This document shows positions 43,247 to 51,862 of a stretch of DNA of 64,000 nucleotides, one piece after another (the stretch's first letter is position 1; the number at the start of each line of letters is the position of its first letter). The notes below the pieces were generated by a model. The model did not search any database. It had not been told where the DNA came from and saw only the letters and a list, made by a program, of their open reading frames with translations. Source of the stretch: a bacterium (GTDB lineage: Bacteria > Joyebacterota > Joyebacteria > Joyebacterales > Joyebacteraceae); NCBI GenBank assembly GCA_025782395.1, contig JALGZD010000004.1, positions 1-64,000 on the forward strand. The letters are read 5' to 3'. The position numbers and the translations under genes are program-made.

Positions 43247-44385
43247 TGGCGGTCTTTCTTGAGGAGATCCGGAAGTACCGGACTTCGCGCATTGTTGCCG
43301 CTCTTGAGCGGGCGACCGATTCGCTCAACCTGGATTTCTCGCAGAAGCGGAGCGCTCTCATCAAGCCGAACCTTGTGACCGGGAAGCGCCCCAGATCGGC
43401 GGTCGTGACACACCCTTGTGTTACCGAGGCGGTGGTCGTGTTTCTGAGAGAGCGCGGCGTCACTGAGATAACGATAGCGGATGGACCGGGGATCGGTCTC
43501 GACTCCGACTGGGTCTTTGAGAAATCAGGCTACACGGCGCTTGCCCGGAAGCTCGATGTGCCTCTCGTAAGCTTCAACGACCTGCCAAGAAGGACGAGGA
43601 CCTGGAAATACGGAGAGATAGGCGTTCCCGAGCTTCTGGAAGATGTCGATCTCTACGTGAATGTCCCAAAGCTCAAGACACACGGCTACTCAACGATGAC
43701 GCTCTCAATCAAGAACCACAAGGGCATGCTCTCGCAGGAGGACAAGAAACTGGATCACCAACTGGGCCTGCACGAGCCGCTTGTCGAGCAGGCGAAGCTG
43801 AGACCTGCAGACCTTATTGTGCTGGACGGAATAGTCGGTCTTGAGGGCGACGGGCCTTTGAATGGCAGACCCGTGCGGTCCGGGATCTTCGCCGTGTCCA
43901 CCAACATGCTCGAACTGGACGCTGCGGCTGCCGGATTGGCAGGCATCGATCCTCGCGAGATAGCGCATCTCAGAATCGCCGAAGAGCAAGGCCTTGGGAC
44001 GCTCAGTCCCGAGATCATCGGGAGCGCACCGAGACACTCGTTTATGCGCGCCAATGAGAAATTCGGCCGCGTCGCAAGGATCTACTCGTGGCGCGATCCG
44101 ACGGCTTGCTCCATGTGCATAGATGCGTTCAGTGGGGCGGTTTCGCTCGCGGTGAAGGACCCGCGCAACTGGTTTACATTGGCACCGAAACTACTTTACT
44201 GGGGGCTGATCGGGAGACTCCACATTCTCCAGGGAAGGCACGCAAAGCTTCCTCAGGCCAAGGGGAAGGTCATCTGCTTCGGGAAGTGCACGCGTGACAT
44301 GGCGAAGAGAGAGGGCCTGGTTCACGTGCCCGGCTGCCCTCCGACAGTGCACGATGTCGTCAAGACGCTCAGGAGGGAACTCTAG
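43246..44385 (+). CDS. DUF362-like protein with cysteine-rich C-terminus
   Basis: 379 residues from ATG 43246, which overlaps the radical-SAM stop (TGATG). The N-terminal core, with IKPNLVTGKRPRSAVVTHP, ITIADGPGIG and VNVPKLKTHGYSTMTLSIKN (in part), matches the DUF362 family, whose role is not established. The C-terminus has PTACSMCIDAF, CFGKCTRD and VPGCPPT, cysteine patterns that might bind an iron-sulfur cluster. A hydrophobic stretch near LLYWGLIGRLHIL is short. Tight coupling to a radical-SAM protein suggests a shared redox function (inference). Confidence 0.8.
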   Translation: MAVFLEEIRKYRTSRIVAALERATDSLNLDFSQKRSALIKPNLVTGKRPRSAVVTHPCVTEAVVVFLRERGVTEITIADGPGIGLDSDWVFEKSGYTALARKLDVPLVSFNDLPRRTRTWKYGEIGVPELLEDVDLYVNVPKLKTHGYSTMTLSIKNHKGMLSQEDKKLDHQLGLHEPLVEQAKLRPADLIVLDGIVGLEGDGPLNGRPVRSGIFAVSTNMLELDAAAAGLAGIDPREIAHLRIAEEQGLGTLSPEIIGSAPRHSFMRANEKFGRVARIYSWRDPTACSMCIDAFSGAVSLAVKDPRNWFTLAPKLLYWGLIGRLHILQGRHAKLPQAKGKVICFGKCTRDMAKREGLVHVPGCPPTVHDVVKTLRREL

Positions 44386-44388
44386 GAA

Positions 44389-45231
44389 ATGCCGGCCATC
44401 GACAGAGACACAGGACTCGGTACGACGTATGAGCGTCTGGCAGTCGCCATGATGCTGGAACGATTCGCTGACCGCTATCAGGTGCGGTCGGTCCTTGAAG
44501 GACCAAATGACGGGATAACCGGGATTCGAGGTCTGAACAGCATCCCGCTTGCCCAGGTGGGAGCCTCGGTCGAGCTCCTGCTCGGCGATCCCGATGAGGT
44601 GACGCTCGCTGAGAAGATCTGGGACGGCCTGGAACTCACTGACCGCGTGAAGATCCGGCACGCGCCGGACGGCAGACTCGCGGTAGCGCCCAAATCGTTC
44701 GACCTCGTGTGGAGCTTCAACGCCATACCGCAGGCGCGAGAGCCTGAGCGTCTCATCGCGGAAATGTGCGGCGCGAGCAGGCGCTTTGTGATGATCTTCG
44801 TTTCGAACACCCTGAACTACGGGTTCGCCATCCATCGGCTGCATCACGTTGCAGCCGGGGAACCGTGGAGTCACGGTGACATAGGCGCAATGAACACCAG
44901 GATGATAGCTGATCGTCTCGGCGAGCAGGGCTTCAGAGTGATCGAGAGGCTCGTCGTGGATACTCCCTGGTGGCCCGACATAGACTCTCCGATCGAGGAG
45001 GTAGCGGCCACTTTCCTTCCGTTCCTGAAACGCTTTCTCAGCGCGTCGAAGCGTCTGGATCATTACACCTGGACAGGCGAGAGCTTGCCGTACTTCCAGC
45101 CGGACAGACGAGCTGAACTGCTGCGCGAGATAGGAAAGCACTTCGCGATCGAACGGGCCCGCTTTTTCCCGCTTCGCATCCTCTTCGCGCACCATCGCGG
45201 CATCATCGCTGAGCGAAAGGATGGTTCTTGA
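44389..45231 (+). CDS. SAM-dependent methyltransferase-like protein
   Basis: 280 residues. It shows a class I methyltransferase-like layout: SVLEGPNDGITGIRGLNSIP as a glycine-containing first loop, VELLLGDPDE as strand two, and FDLVWSFNAIPQA as the post-motif II segment. The canonical GxGxG is not clean, so activity is uncertain. Start ATG is 3 bases after the DUF362-like gene, and the stop overlaps the next start (TTGA). Its substrate is unknown; context suggests a lipid- or sugar-linked metabolite. Confidence 0.65.
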   Translation: MPAIDRDTGLGTTYERLAVAMMLERFADRYQVRSVLEGPNDGITGIRGLNSIPLAQVGASVELLLGDPDEVTLAEKIWDGLELTDRVKIRHAPDGRLAVAPKSFDLVWSFNAIPQAREPERLIAEMCGASRRFVMIFVSNTLNYGFAIHRLHHVAAGEPWSHGDIGAMNTRMIADRLGEQGFRVIERLVVDTPWWPDIDSPIEEVAATFLPFLKRFLSASKRLDHYTWTGESLPYFQPDRRAELLREIGKHFAIERARFFPLRILFAHHRGIIAERKDGS

Positions 45232-46232
45232 ACAACCGCGCCAAGATAGCGCTGGCGCTCCTGGCTGGAGTGCTGCTTCTTTTTCTCGCTCTCAGAGGCG
45301 TTGATCTCGATCACGTGCGCGCAATCATGGGCCAAGCAAGCCCGCCCGTCCTCGTGATCGCGCTTGCTGTCTACCTGAGCGCGTACTTCGTCAGAAGTCT
45401 CAGATGGCGGCTGATCCTCAAACCGATTCAGCCGGTCTCCGTATCCGAATCGTTCTTCATGCTGATGGCGGGCTACTTCCTGAACTACATCGTCCCCATA
45501 CGCGCGGGCGAGGTTGCAAAGTCCTTTTTTCTCAAGCGACTCAAGGGACTCCCGATAGCCGTGAGTTTGCCCACGGTCTTTCTCGATAAGCTCCTGGAGC
45601 TTTTCTCTGTGCTGCTTGTGATCGTCCTGGTACCGGTTCTATCGGTGCGCCTGTCGGGATCGCTATCGTCGCTTCTAATCGGCGTAGTAACGGTCTTCGT
45701 GATCGCCGTCGGTCTTCTCACTCTCGCTGTGAGAAACGGCGACGCGACGGCGCACGTCGTCACCCGGCTGTTCTCATGGCTCCCTGAGAGACTGCACGAT
45801 CGCTTGTCTTCCTGGATCAGCCTCTTTGTTGACGGACTGAGTGTGGCGAGAACAAACGCGCGCAACGTCTGGTCGCTTCTGGCTCTCACGGGTGCGGCCG
45901 TTACGCTGGACGCAGTCTACTTCTCGCTCATGTTTCGGGCCTTCTCGATCGATGTCGCTTTCCCGACGGTGCTTTTCGGGTATACTCTCATATCGCTCTC
46001 GTACATTTTCCCGACACCACCGGCGCAGATAGGCTACAACGAGGCGATCATGGGGCTCATATTTGCAGGTGGTCTGGGTATGGCGCGCGCCGAGGTCACG
46101 GCTGTGATGCTGGTGGCACACGTTCTGACAGGTCTGCTTGTGACGGGTGTCGGTCTTGGGTCGTTCGCGGCGATGAGCATCAAGGTAACGGAGAGCTTCC
46201 GGCGGATCGGAAAGAACCCGGAAGAGAGGTAG
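45228..46232 (+). CDS. Lysylphosphatidylglycerol synthase TM-region (UPF0104) membrane protein
   Basis: Polytopic membrane protein of 334 residues with about eight hydrophobic segments. SAYFVRSLRWRLILKPI and the NYIVPIRAGEVAKSFFLKR segment are the typical signature of the MprF flippase-like domain family, without a synthase domain. Many glycan clusters carry such a protein; the transported lipid is unknown. The start is TTG 45228 inside the preceding stop. Confidence 0.85.
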   Translation: MNNRAKIALALLAGVLLLFLALRGVDLDHVRAIMGQASPPVLVIALAVYLSAYFVRSLRWRLILKPIQPVSVSESFFMLMAGYFLNYIVPIRAGEVAKSFFLKRLKGLPIAVSLPTVFLDKLLELFSVLLVIVLVPVLSVRLSGSLSSLLIGVVTVFVIAVGLLTLAVRNGDATAHVVTRLFSWLPERLHDRLSSWISLFVDGLSVARTNARNVWSLLALTGAAVTLDAVYFSLMFRAFSIDVAFPTVLFGYTLISLSYIFPTPPAQIGYNEAIMGLIFAGGLGMARAEVTAVMLVAHVLTGLLVTGVGLGSFAAMSIKVTESFRRIGKNPEER

Positions 46233-46238
46233 AAAAAA

Positions 46239-47177
46239 GTGGCTAACTATCTCGTGACCGGCGTGGCCGGTTTCATCGGATCGCATGTCGCCGAGCGTCT
46301 GATAAAGCGCGGCAACTCGGTCCGGGGGGTTGACTGCTTCACGAACTACTACGCCCGGTCTCTCAAGGAGAAGAATCTCTCCGAGCTCCTGGAGAGCCCT
46401 CGTTTTGTGTTGGATGAGCTCGATCTGTCGTCGGCCGATCTCGGCTCTGTGCTCGAGGAGGTAGATGCGGTCTGCCATCTTGCGGCTCAGGCAGGCGTGA
46501 GGGCGAGCTGGGGGAGGAGTTTCGAGACCTACATCGACTGCAACATCGCGGCTACGCAGCGCCTTCTGGAGGCCTGCAAGGGGAGATCTCTTGCGCGCTT
46601 CGTCTATGCCTCTTCTTCGTCGGTCTACGGTGAGACCGACGATCTCCCCATGCGCGAGCGAGGCGCAACGTGTCCGGTGTCGCCGTACGGCGTCACGAAG
46701 CTGGCCGCGGAACACCTCGCAGTGCTGTATCACAGGAACTACGGTCTACCCACCGTGTCGCTCAGGTTCTTCACGGTGTATGGTCCCAGACAGCGACCGG
46801 ATATGGCCTTCAACAAGTTCATCTCGGCGACGCTCTCCGGTCGCCCCGTCGAGATATACGGAGACGGGAAGCAGACACGTGATTTCACGTTCGTAGATGA
46901 CATAGTCGACGGGGTAGTGCGTGCGCTGGAGAACGGACCTCCAGGTGAGGTTTTCAATCTGGGTGGCGGGAGCCGCGTAACCCTGAATGAGGCTATCGAC
47001 ACGCTGGAGCGCGTGATGGGGATGAAAATCAATCGGCAGTACGAAACCCCGCAGAAGGGCGACGTCAGTAACACGCTTGCAGACAACAGCAAGGCACAAA
47101 ACGAGCTGGGATTCGCCCCCTCGGTTGGGCTGGAGGAGGGGCTGGCTCGCGAATTCGAGTGGCTGAAATCCCTCTAG
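46239..47177 (+). CDS. NAD-dependent sugar epimerase (UDP-glucose/glucuronate 4-epimerase-like)
   Basis: Extended short-chain dehydrogenase, 312 residues. NAD site VTGVAGFIGSHVAERL, the catalytic YASSSSVYGE and SPYGVTKLAAE (YxxxK), and FTVYGPRQRPDMAF with RDFTFVDDIVDGV are typical of UDP-hexose and UDP-glucuronate 4-epimerases. The exact sugar cannot be assigned by eye. The start is GTG 46239 after an A-rich AGAGGT leader. It presumably supplies an activated sugar to the glycosyltransferases that follow. Confidence 0.88.
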   Translation: MANYLVTGVAGFIGSHVAERLIKRGNSVRGVDCFTNYYARSLKEKNLSELLESPRFVLDELDLSSADLGSVLEEVDAVCHLAAQAGVRASWGRSFETYIDCNIAATQRLLEACKGRSLARFVYASSSSVYGETDDLPMRERGATCPVSPYGVTKLAAEHLAVLYHRNYGLPTVSLRFFTVYGPRQRPDMAFNKFISATLSGRPVEIYGDGKQTRDFTFVDDIVDGVVRALENGPPGEVFNLGGGSRVTLNEAIDTLERVMGMKINRQYETPQKGDVSNTLADNSKAQNELGFAPSVGLEEGLAREFEWLKSL

Positions 47178-47216
47178 CGTTTGCCACCTGCGTTTCTGAC
47201 ACGGGAGATGAGTCAG

Positions 47217-48161
47217 ATGGATGTCACCATACTGGTACCGCTCTACAACGAAACAGAGAGCCTTCGGGAGCTCTACGATGCTGTGCAGGCAGGCATGTCA
47301 CCTCTCGACATCAGCTGGGAGGTTCTCTTCGTGAACGACGGGAGCACCGACTCTTCCATGGATGTTCTGCGAGAGCTGTACGACGAATATGACAACGTCG
47401 GTGTGATCACGTTCGGCCGCAATCTCGGCAAGTCCGCCGCCATGTCGGTCGGGTTCAGGGAGGCGACGGGACGAGTAGTGGTCACCATGGACGCCGACCT
47501 CCAAGACGATCCGGCCGAGATCCCGCAGATGCTCGAGCGTATTGACGAAGGATTCGATCTCGTCTCGGGCTGGAAGAAGGAGCGAAAGGATCCTCTTTCG
47601 AAGCGCCTTCCGTCCAAACTGTTCAACTGGGCGACGGGACTGGTATCAGGTGTGCATCTTCACGACATGAACTGTGGTCTCAAGGCTTACAGGCACGAAG
47701 TCGTCAAGACAATCAAGGTCTACGGTGAACTCCACCGCTACACACCCGTTCTCGCGCACTTTGCGGGTTTCTCTGTCACAGAGATTCCGGTGCGCCATCA
47801 CCCTCGGCGCTTTGGGCAGTCAAAATTCGGCGCTGAACGGTTTCTTCGGGGCTTTTTCGATCTCCTGACGGTTCTTTTCCTCAGGCGTTATGCTACGAGG
47901 CCCCTTCACCTGTTCGGCATGCTTGGAACCGCTCTTTTCGCGGGCGGCCTCGGAATCGGCATCTACCTGACGATCGTCAAGATCGCCGGGGGGGTCATAG
48001 GCAGGAGACCGCTGTTGACCCTCGGGATTCTCCTCATGGTCCTTGGAGTGCAGGTTGTTTCGTTCGGACTTCTCGGCGAAATGCTGGCGAATCTACGAAG
48101 TGATGAGATGGACTATCCGATCCGGGAGCACCTGGTGCGCAGTGGCGACGCTACGAAGTAG
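47217..48161 (+). CDS. Membrane GT2 enzyme, polyprenyl-phosphate sugar synthase type
   Basis: 314 residues from ATG 47217, with GGGAG 9 bases upstream; ATG 47208 and TTG 47181 are alternatives. GT2 motifs VTILVPLYNETESLRELY, LFVNDGSTDSS and VVTMDADLQDDPAEIP are followed by HHPRRFGQSKFGAERF and two C-terminal membrane segments. This is the GtrB/ArnC/DPM1-with-anchor layout that loads a sugar onto a polyprenyl phosphate. A second DPM-like gene lies at 58605. Confidence 0.9.
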   Translation: MDVTILVPLYNETESLRELYDAVQAGMSPLDISWEVLFVNDGSTDSSMDVLRELYDEYDNVGVITFGRNLGKSAAMSVGFREATGRVVVTMDADLQDDPAEIPQMLERIDEGFDLVSGWKKERKDPLSKRLPSKLFNWATGLVSGVHLHDMNCGLKAYRHEVVKTIKVYGELHRYTPVLAHFAGFSVTEIPVRHHPRRFGQSKFGAERFLRGFFDLLTVLFLRRYATRPLHLFGMLGTALFAGGLGIGIYLTIVKIAGGVIGRRPLLTLGILLMVLGVQVVSFGLLGEMLANLRSDEMDYPIREHLVRSGDATK

Positions 48162-48247
48162 GACAGGATACAGGGCGTTTGCGATCCCACGTCGGCACGA
48201 TTCCCGGCGTTCGTTTTCTGCTACGGCATCCTCTCAAGGATCATCGA

Positions 48248-49453
48248 ATGCGCGGCAAGATTATCCCACTCGATGAAGGAGCCGGCGTGCGCGTGGCCGT
48301 GGTTGGCCCGGCTTACCCCTTGAGAGGCGGCAACGCGCTCTTCGTAGCCCACCTGGTGGATAGTCTCAGCTCGGATCACGATGTCTACGTCGTATCCTAC
48401 AGTCGCTTGTATCCGTCTCTTCTTTTTCCCGGCAAGACGCAGATGAACCTGAGCCGGGACCCTGTCAAGACGACGGCATCGAGACAGCTGATCGATTCCA
48501 TCAGTCCCGTGAGCTGGGTGCGAGCGGCCCGCTGGATGGCGGTGCCTGCGCGAAGGCCTGCTCTAGTCATATTCACGTGGTGGAACCCGTTCTTCGGACC
48601 CTGCCTCGGTGTGATCGCGCGCTTGATGAAGAGATGGACGGGTGCCGGCATCGTCTTCGTAGCCGAAAATGTAGTCTCCCACGAAAACAGGTTCGTCGAC
48701 AGATTCCTGACCCGGTTTGCCCTCTCGGCAGCCGATTACTTCCTCGTTCTCTCGGGTGTTGTGGCGAGCAGGATCCAGTGCCTCTTTCCCGGAATCCCTG
48801 TGAGACAGGCTGCTCTGCCGATATACAACTGCTACAGGAATCAGGAAGGGCTGCAGCGCGGGGAGAGACCAACGTCCCGCAAGCAAGAGCTTCAGCTGGA
48901 CCGACCTCAAGTCCTGTTCTTCGGCTATGTCCGGGAGTACAAGGGACTCAAGTACCTGATCGAAGCGATGCCGGCCGTTCTTGCGCAGGTAGATGTCGAC
49001 CTCATGATTGTTGGTGAGTTCTACGACGACAGGGATCACTACGAGAGACTGATAGACACCCTGGGAATCAGGCAACGCGTGACTGTGGTCGCGGAGCACG
49101 TTCCTGACGAGGCTGTGGGCAGGTATTTCGGGGCCGCTGACCTCGTGGTACTGCCGTACGTGTCTGCGACTCAGAGCGGCATTGCACAGATAGCCTATGC
49201 TTTTGGCGTACCTGTCGTCAGTACAAACGTAGGAGGACTCCCGGAAGTGGTCGCGGACGGGAAAACGGGCTACATTGTGAGTCCGGGCGATCCGGAAGCG
49301 CTCGCCGAAGCGATAGTCCGCTTCTTCACAAGCGGAGACGCGGAACGCATGCGTTCCAACGTGAAGGACGAGACGCGGCGTGACCGCGCAGGAGAACTCA
49401 TGAGACGAGCTGTCCGTGACTTCATTGAGATGGAGAGCACGCAGCGTGAGTAG
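48248..49453 (+). CDS. Family 4 glycosyltransferase
   Basis: GT-B enzyme, about 401 residues from ATG 48248 (AAGGAT upstream); TTG 48179 would lengthen it. VAVVGPAYPLRGGNALFVAH is the N-domain start; the C domain has VLFFGYVREYKGLKYLIEA, AADLVVLPYVSATQSGIAQIA and GVPVVSTNVGGLPEVV, the classic GT4 donor-site region. The acceptor is unknown. It follows the polyprenyl-sugar synthase with an 86-base gap. Confidence 0.88.
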   Translation: MRGKIIPLDEGAGVRVAVVGPAYPLRGGNALFVAHLVDSLSSDHDVYVVSYSRLYPSLLFPGKTQMNLSRDPVKTTASRQLIDSISPVSWVRAARWMAVPARRPALVIFTWWNPFFGPCLGVIARLMKRWTGAGIVFVAENVVSHENRFVDRFLTRFALSAADYFLVLSGVVASRIQCLFPGIPVRQAALPIYNCYRNQEGLQRGERPTSRKQELQLDRPQVLFFGYVREYKGLKYLIEAMPAVLAQVDVDLMIVGEFYDDRDHYERLIDTLGIRQRVTVVAEHVPDEAVGRYFGAADLVVLPYVSATQSGIAQIAYAFGVPVVSTNVGGLPEVVADGKTGYIVSPGDPEALAEAIVRFFTSGDAERMRSNVKDETRRDRAGELMRRAVRDFIEMESTQRE

Positions 49454-49490
49454 ACCGTCCGCGTATTCAGTGAGGCAGGAAGCAGACGGC

Positions 49491-50399
49491 ATGAGCAAAC
49501 CGTCCGTCTATGCCGTTGTCATCAACTGGAACGGCCTGGGCGTCATCGGTGACTGCCTGCGGTCGCTGGAGAGATCCGACTACGAGGACCTTACAACGCT
49601 GGTCGTAGACAACGCATCGACGGACGGATCACCTGATCTCATCAGGAAGTCGTTTCGAAGCGTTCGGCTCGTGGAAACCGGCGAGAATCTGAGGTACGCA
49701 GGCGGCGCCAATACCGGATTAAGGCTGGCCCTTGAGAGCGGGGCGGACTACGTGCTTCTCCTGAACAACGACATCGAGATTGCCCCGGATGCCATCTCAG
49801 AGCTGATCCGTGTTGCCGCGAATCGTCGCGACGCTGCTCTGCTTGGCCCCAAGATCTACTACCACGAGCCGCGGGATCTCATCTGGTCGATGGGCGGCAG
49901 CGTATCCTTCTGGAGCGGCAAGATCTCTCACCTCGGGTTGAGGAGTCGAGACGTGGGACAGTACGAACGAGTGACCGATGTCGACTACCTCACAGGATGC
50001 GCACTGTTCGTGCCCGTGGCAACACTCAGATCTGTAGGGTATCTTGATGAGAGCTACCATATGTACAATGAGGACACGGACTGGTGCGCCAGGGCCGGGA
50101 GACTCGGCCTCAAGTGTGTCGTCGTACCTTCCGCTCATCTCTGGCACAAGGTCTCCACGAGTTCCGGTGGAGGGCTGACACCATACAAGGTGTATCATCG
50201 TATCAGGAGCACTATGGCGTTCTTCAGGCGCTACGCGCGCCCGTATCACTGGTTCGGGATCATCCCGGCCACCGCGGTGAGAACGCTGGGCTTCGCGCTG
50301 AAGGGACTCGTGACGGGGAAACGGGAGAACGTCTCCGCCGCCGTGCGAGGTGCGCTGGACGCTGCTGGGAAGAAGGGGAGGACAGAGAGATATGGCTAG
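49491..50399 (+). CDS. Family 2 glycosyltransferase (rhamnosyltransferase-like)
   Basis: 302 residues from ATG 49491 (AGGAAG upstream). AVVINWNGLGVIGDCLRSLE, VVDNASTDGSPDLI and LLLNNDIEIAPDA are the marks of WcaA/rhamnosyltransferase-type GT2 enzymes, and YHMYNEDTDWCARAGRLGL is the acceptor-side ED-D-WC motif. The C-terminal basic helices are probably membrane-proximal. With rmlA and rmlD 36 kb upstream it could use dTDP-rhamnose, but this is inference. It overlaps the next gene by 8 bases. Confidence 0.87.
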   Translation: MSKPSVYAVVINWNGLGVIGDCLRSLERSDYEDLTTLVVDNASTDGSPDLIRKSFRSVRLVETGENLRYAGGANTGLRLALESGADYVLLLNNDIEIAPDAISELIRVAANRRDAALLGPKIYYHEPRDLIWSMGGSVSFWSGKISHLGLRSRDVGQYERVTDVDYLTGCALFVPVATLRSVGYLDESYHMYNEDTDWCARAGRLGLKCVVVPSAHLWHKVSTSSGGGLTPYKVYHRIRSTMAFFRRYARPYHWFGIIPATAVRTLGFALKGLVTGKRENVSAAVRGALDAAGKKGRTERYG

Positions 50400-51840
50400 A
50401 CGGTTCCTCCCTGCAGCCGGGGGTTCGACAAGAGGGAGCATACGTGTCACGCGCGGATGCGGCTCCCCTGCGCTCTGTGTCGCGGCTATGCTTGTTGTCA
50501 TCACGACGCTCCTTGTCGGCATACTTGCAGGGTGCTCGAGTCCCGGGCGCGACACGAGCGTGTCCCCCACGAGACTCATCATCTTCGGAATCGATGCCGC
50601 CAACTGGAACGTGCTCACCCCGATGCTCGAGGCGGGGGAGCTACCCAACATCGCAAGCCTGTTGCGTCGGGGGTCCTACGGCGTGCTGAAAAGCGGTGTG
50701 CCGATCCAGTCTCCTCAGATGTGGACGAGCATCGCAACGGGCGTCGTCCCCGAACGGCACGGCATCACGCGGTTTGTCGCGGAGCTGCCCGGGGGAACCA
50801 AGGAAGTCCCGGTAACGAACAACATGCGGCGGGTCAAGGCGTTCTGGAATATCCTTTCCGAGAGGAAGATCTCTGTCGGCATCGTGGGATGGTGGCCGAG
50901 CTGGCCGGTCGATGAGGTCGAGGGATTCATGATCGCCCAGAGAGCGTGGCCGGTGAACTGGAGCTTGCACGGCATTCCGTTCGGCGCAGCACGTGACCGC
51001 GAGGGACGACTTGTCACGGACGATTTCCCCGGGCGAACCTGGCCGGAGTCGCTCTACGAAGAGTTCGAGACTTTCGTCGTGACTGAGGAGGATGTAACGA
51101 CGCGGGAACTCGACCAGTTCTTCGCGGATTCCCGTTTCACTGATCCTGCCAGACAGTTCCATGCGCGCTGGGTCTATGCCAAGGACAAGACGTTCGCTGA
51201 TGCGGGGTTACATTTTCTCGTGAAGGAACGGCCGGACGTCTTTGCCGTATACCTGCAGGGAACGGACGTCGTCTCCCACTACTACTGGGGCTACCAGGAG
51301 GATGAGGGATTCGCGGTCAGACCGGATGACGCTCGCACGTACGGACGCGTAGTGAAAAACTATTACGCTTTCATCGACAGAGCGATAGGACGCTACCTGG
51401 AGGTCGTCGATGACAGGACGGCCATCCTGATAATCTCCGACCACGGCTTTGAAACGAAACCTGACCTCAAGCTCCGCTGGGAACGCGGAGAGAGGATTCG
51501 CACAGAGGAGGGTGGGAAGGACGTCCCCTGGGACCACGGAATCGACGGAGTCATCATCTTTGCCGGTCCCGGAGTGAAGGCCGAACACCGCATTGTGGGG
51601 AAGCCGTCGGTTGTCGATGTGACGCCGACCGTTCTTGCATATCTCGGGCTCCCGGCGGCTGAGGACATGGACGGACGACCTCTGACCGAGTGCTTCGAAG
51701 AGAGCTTTCTCAGTGAACACCCGATTGTGTGGATTCCTACATACGAGACCGGGGAAGCGCTGGGAAGTGAGTTCCCGATCGAGTCACCGATCGATGAGGG
51801 CATCCGGGAAAAGTTGAGGTCGCTCGGCTACATCGAGTAG
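50392..51840 (+). CDS. Alkaline-phosphatase-superfamily lipoprotein (phosphodiesterase type)
   Basis: 482 residues from ATG 50392. A long N-terminal signal ends in the lipobox LAGC (Cys about residue 57). The type I phosphodiesterase/nucleotide pyrophosphatase fold is indicated by IIFGIDAANWNVLTPMLE, the nucleophile region SPQMWTSIATGVVPERHGIT, ISDHGFETKP and PWDHGIDGVIIF. Substrates in the family include nucleotides, phospholipids and phospho-glycans. It ends in LRSLGYIE, exactly like the second copy at 52977, so the two are paralogues. Confidence 0.85.
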   Translation: MARRFLPAAGGSTRGSIRVTRGCGSPALCVAAMLVVITTLLVGILAGCSSPGRDTSVSPTRLIIFGIDAANWNVLTPMLEAGELPNIASLLRRGSYGVLKSGVPIQSPQMWTSIATGVVPERHGITRFVAELPGGTKEVPVTNNMRRVKAFWNILSERKISVGIVGWWPSWPVDEVEGFMIAQRAWPVNWSLHGIPFGAARDREGRLVTDDFPGRTWPESLYEEFETFVVTEEDVTTRELDQFFADSRFTDPARQFHARWVYAKDKTFADAGLHFLVKERPDVFAVYLQGTDVVSHYYWGYQEDEGFAVRPDDARTYGRVVKNYYAFIDRAIGRYLEVVDDRTAILIISDHGFETKPDLKLRWERGERIRTEEGGKDVPWDHGIDGVIIFAGPGVKAEHRIVGKPSVVDVTPTVLAYLGLPAAEDMDGRPLTECFEESFLSEHPIVWIPTYETGEALGSEFPIESPIDEGIREKLRSLGYIE

Positions 51841-51862
51841 TCGCTGCGATCGGAGGAATCTG

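Noticed and set aside
45228-46232. Full MprF lysyl-lipid synthase
   Set aside because: Only the membrane flippase-like domain is present; the C-terminal synthase domain is missing.
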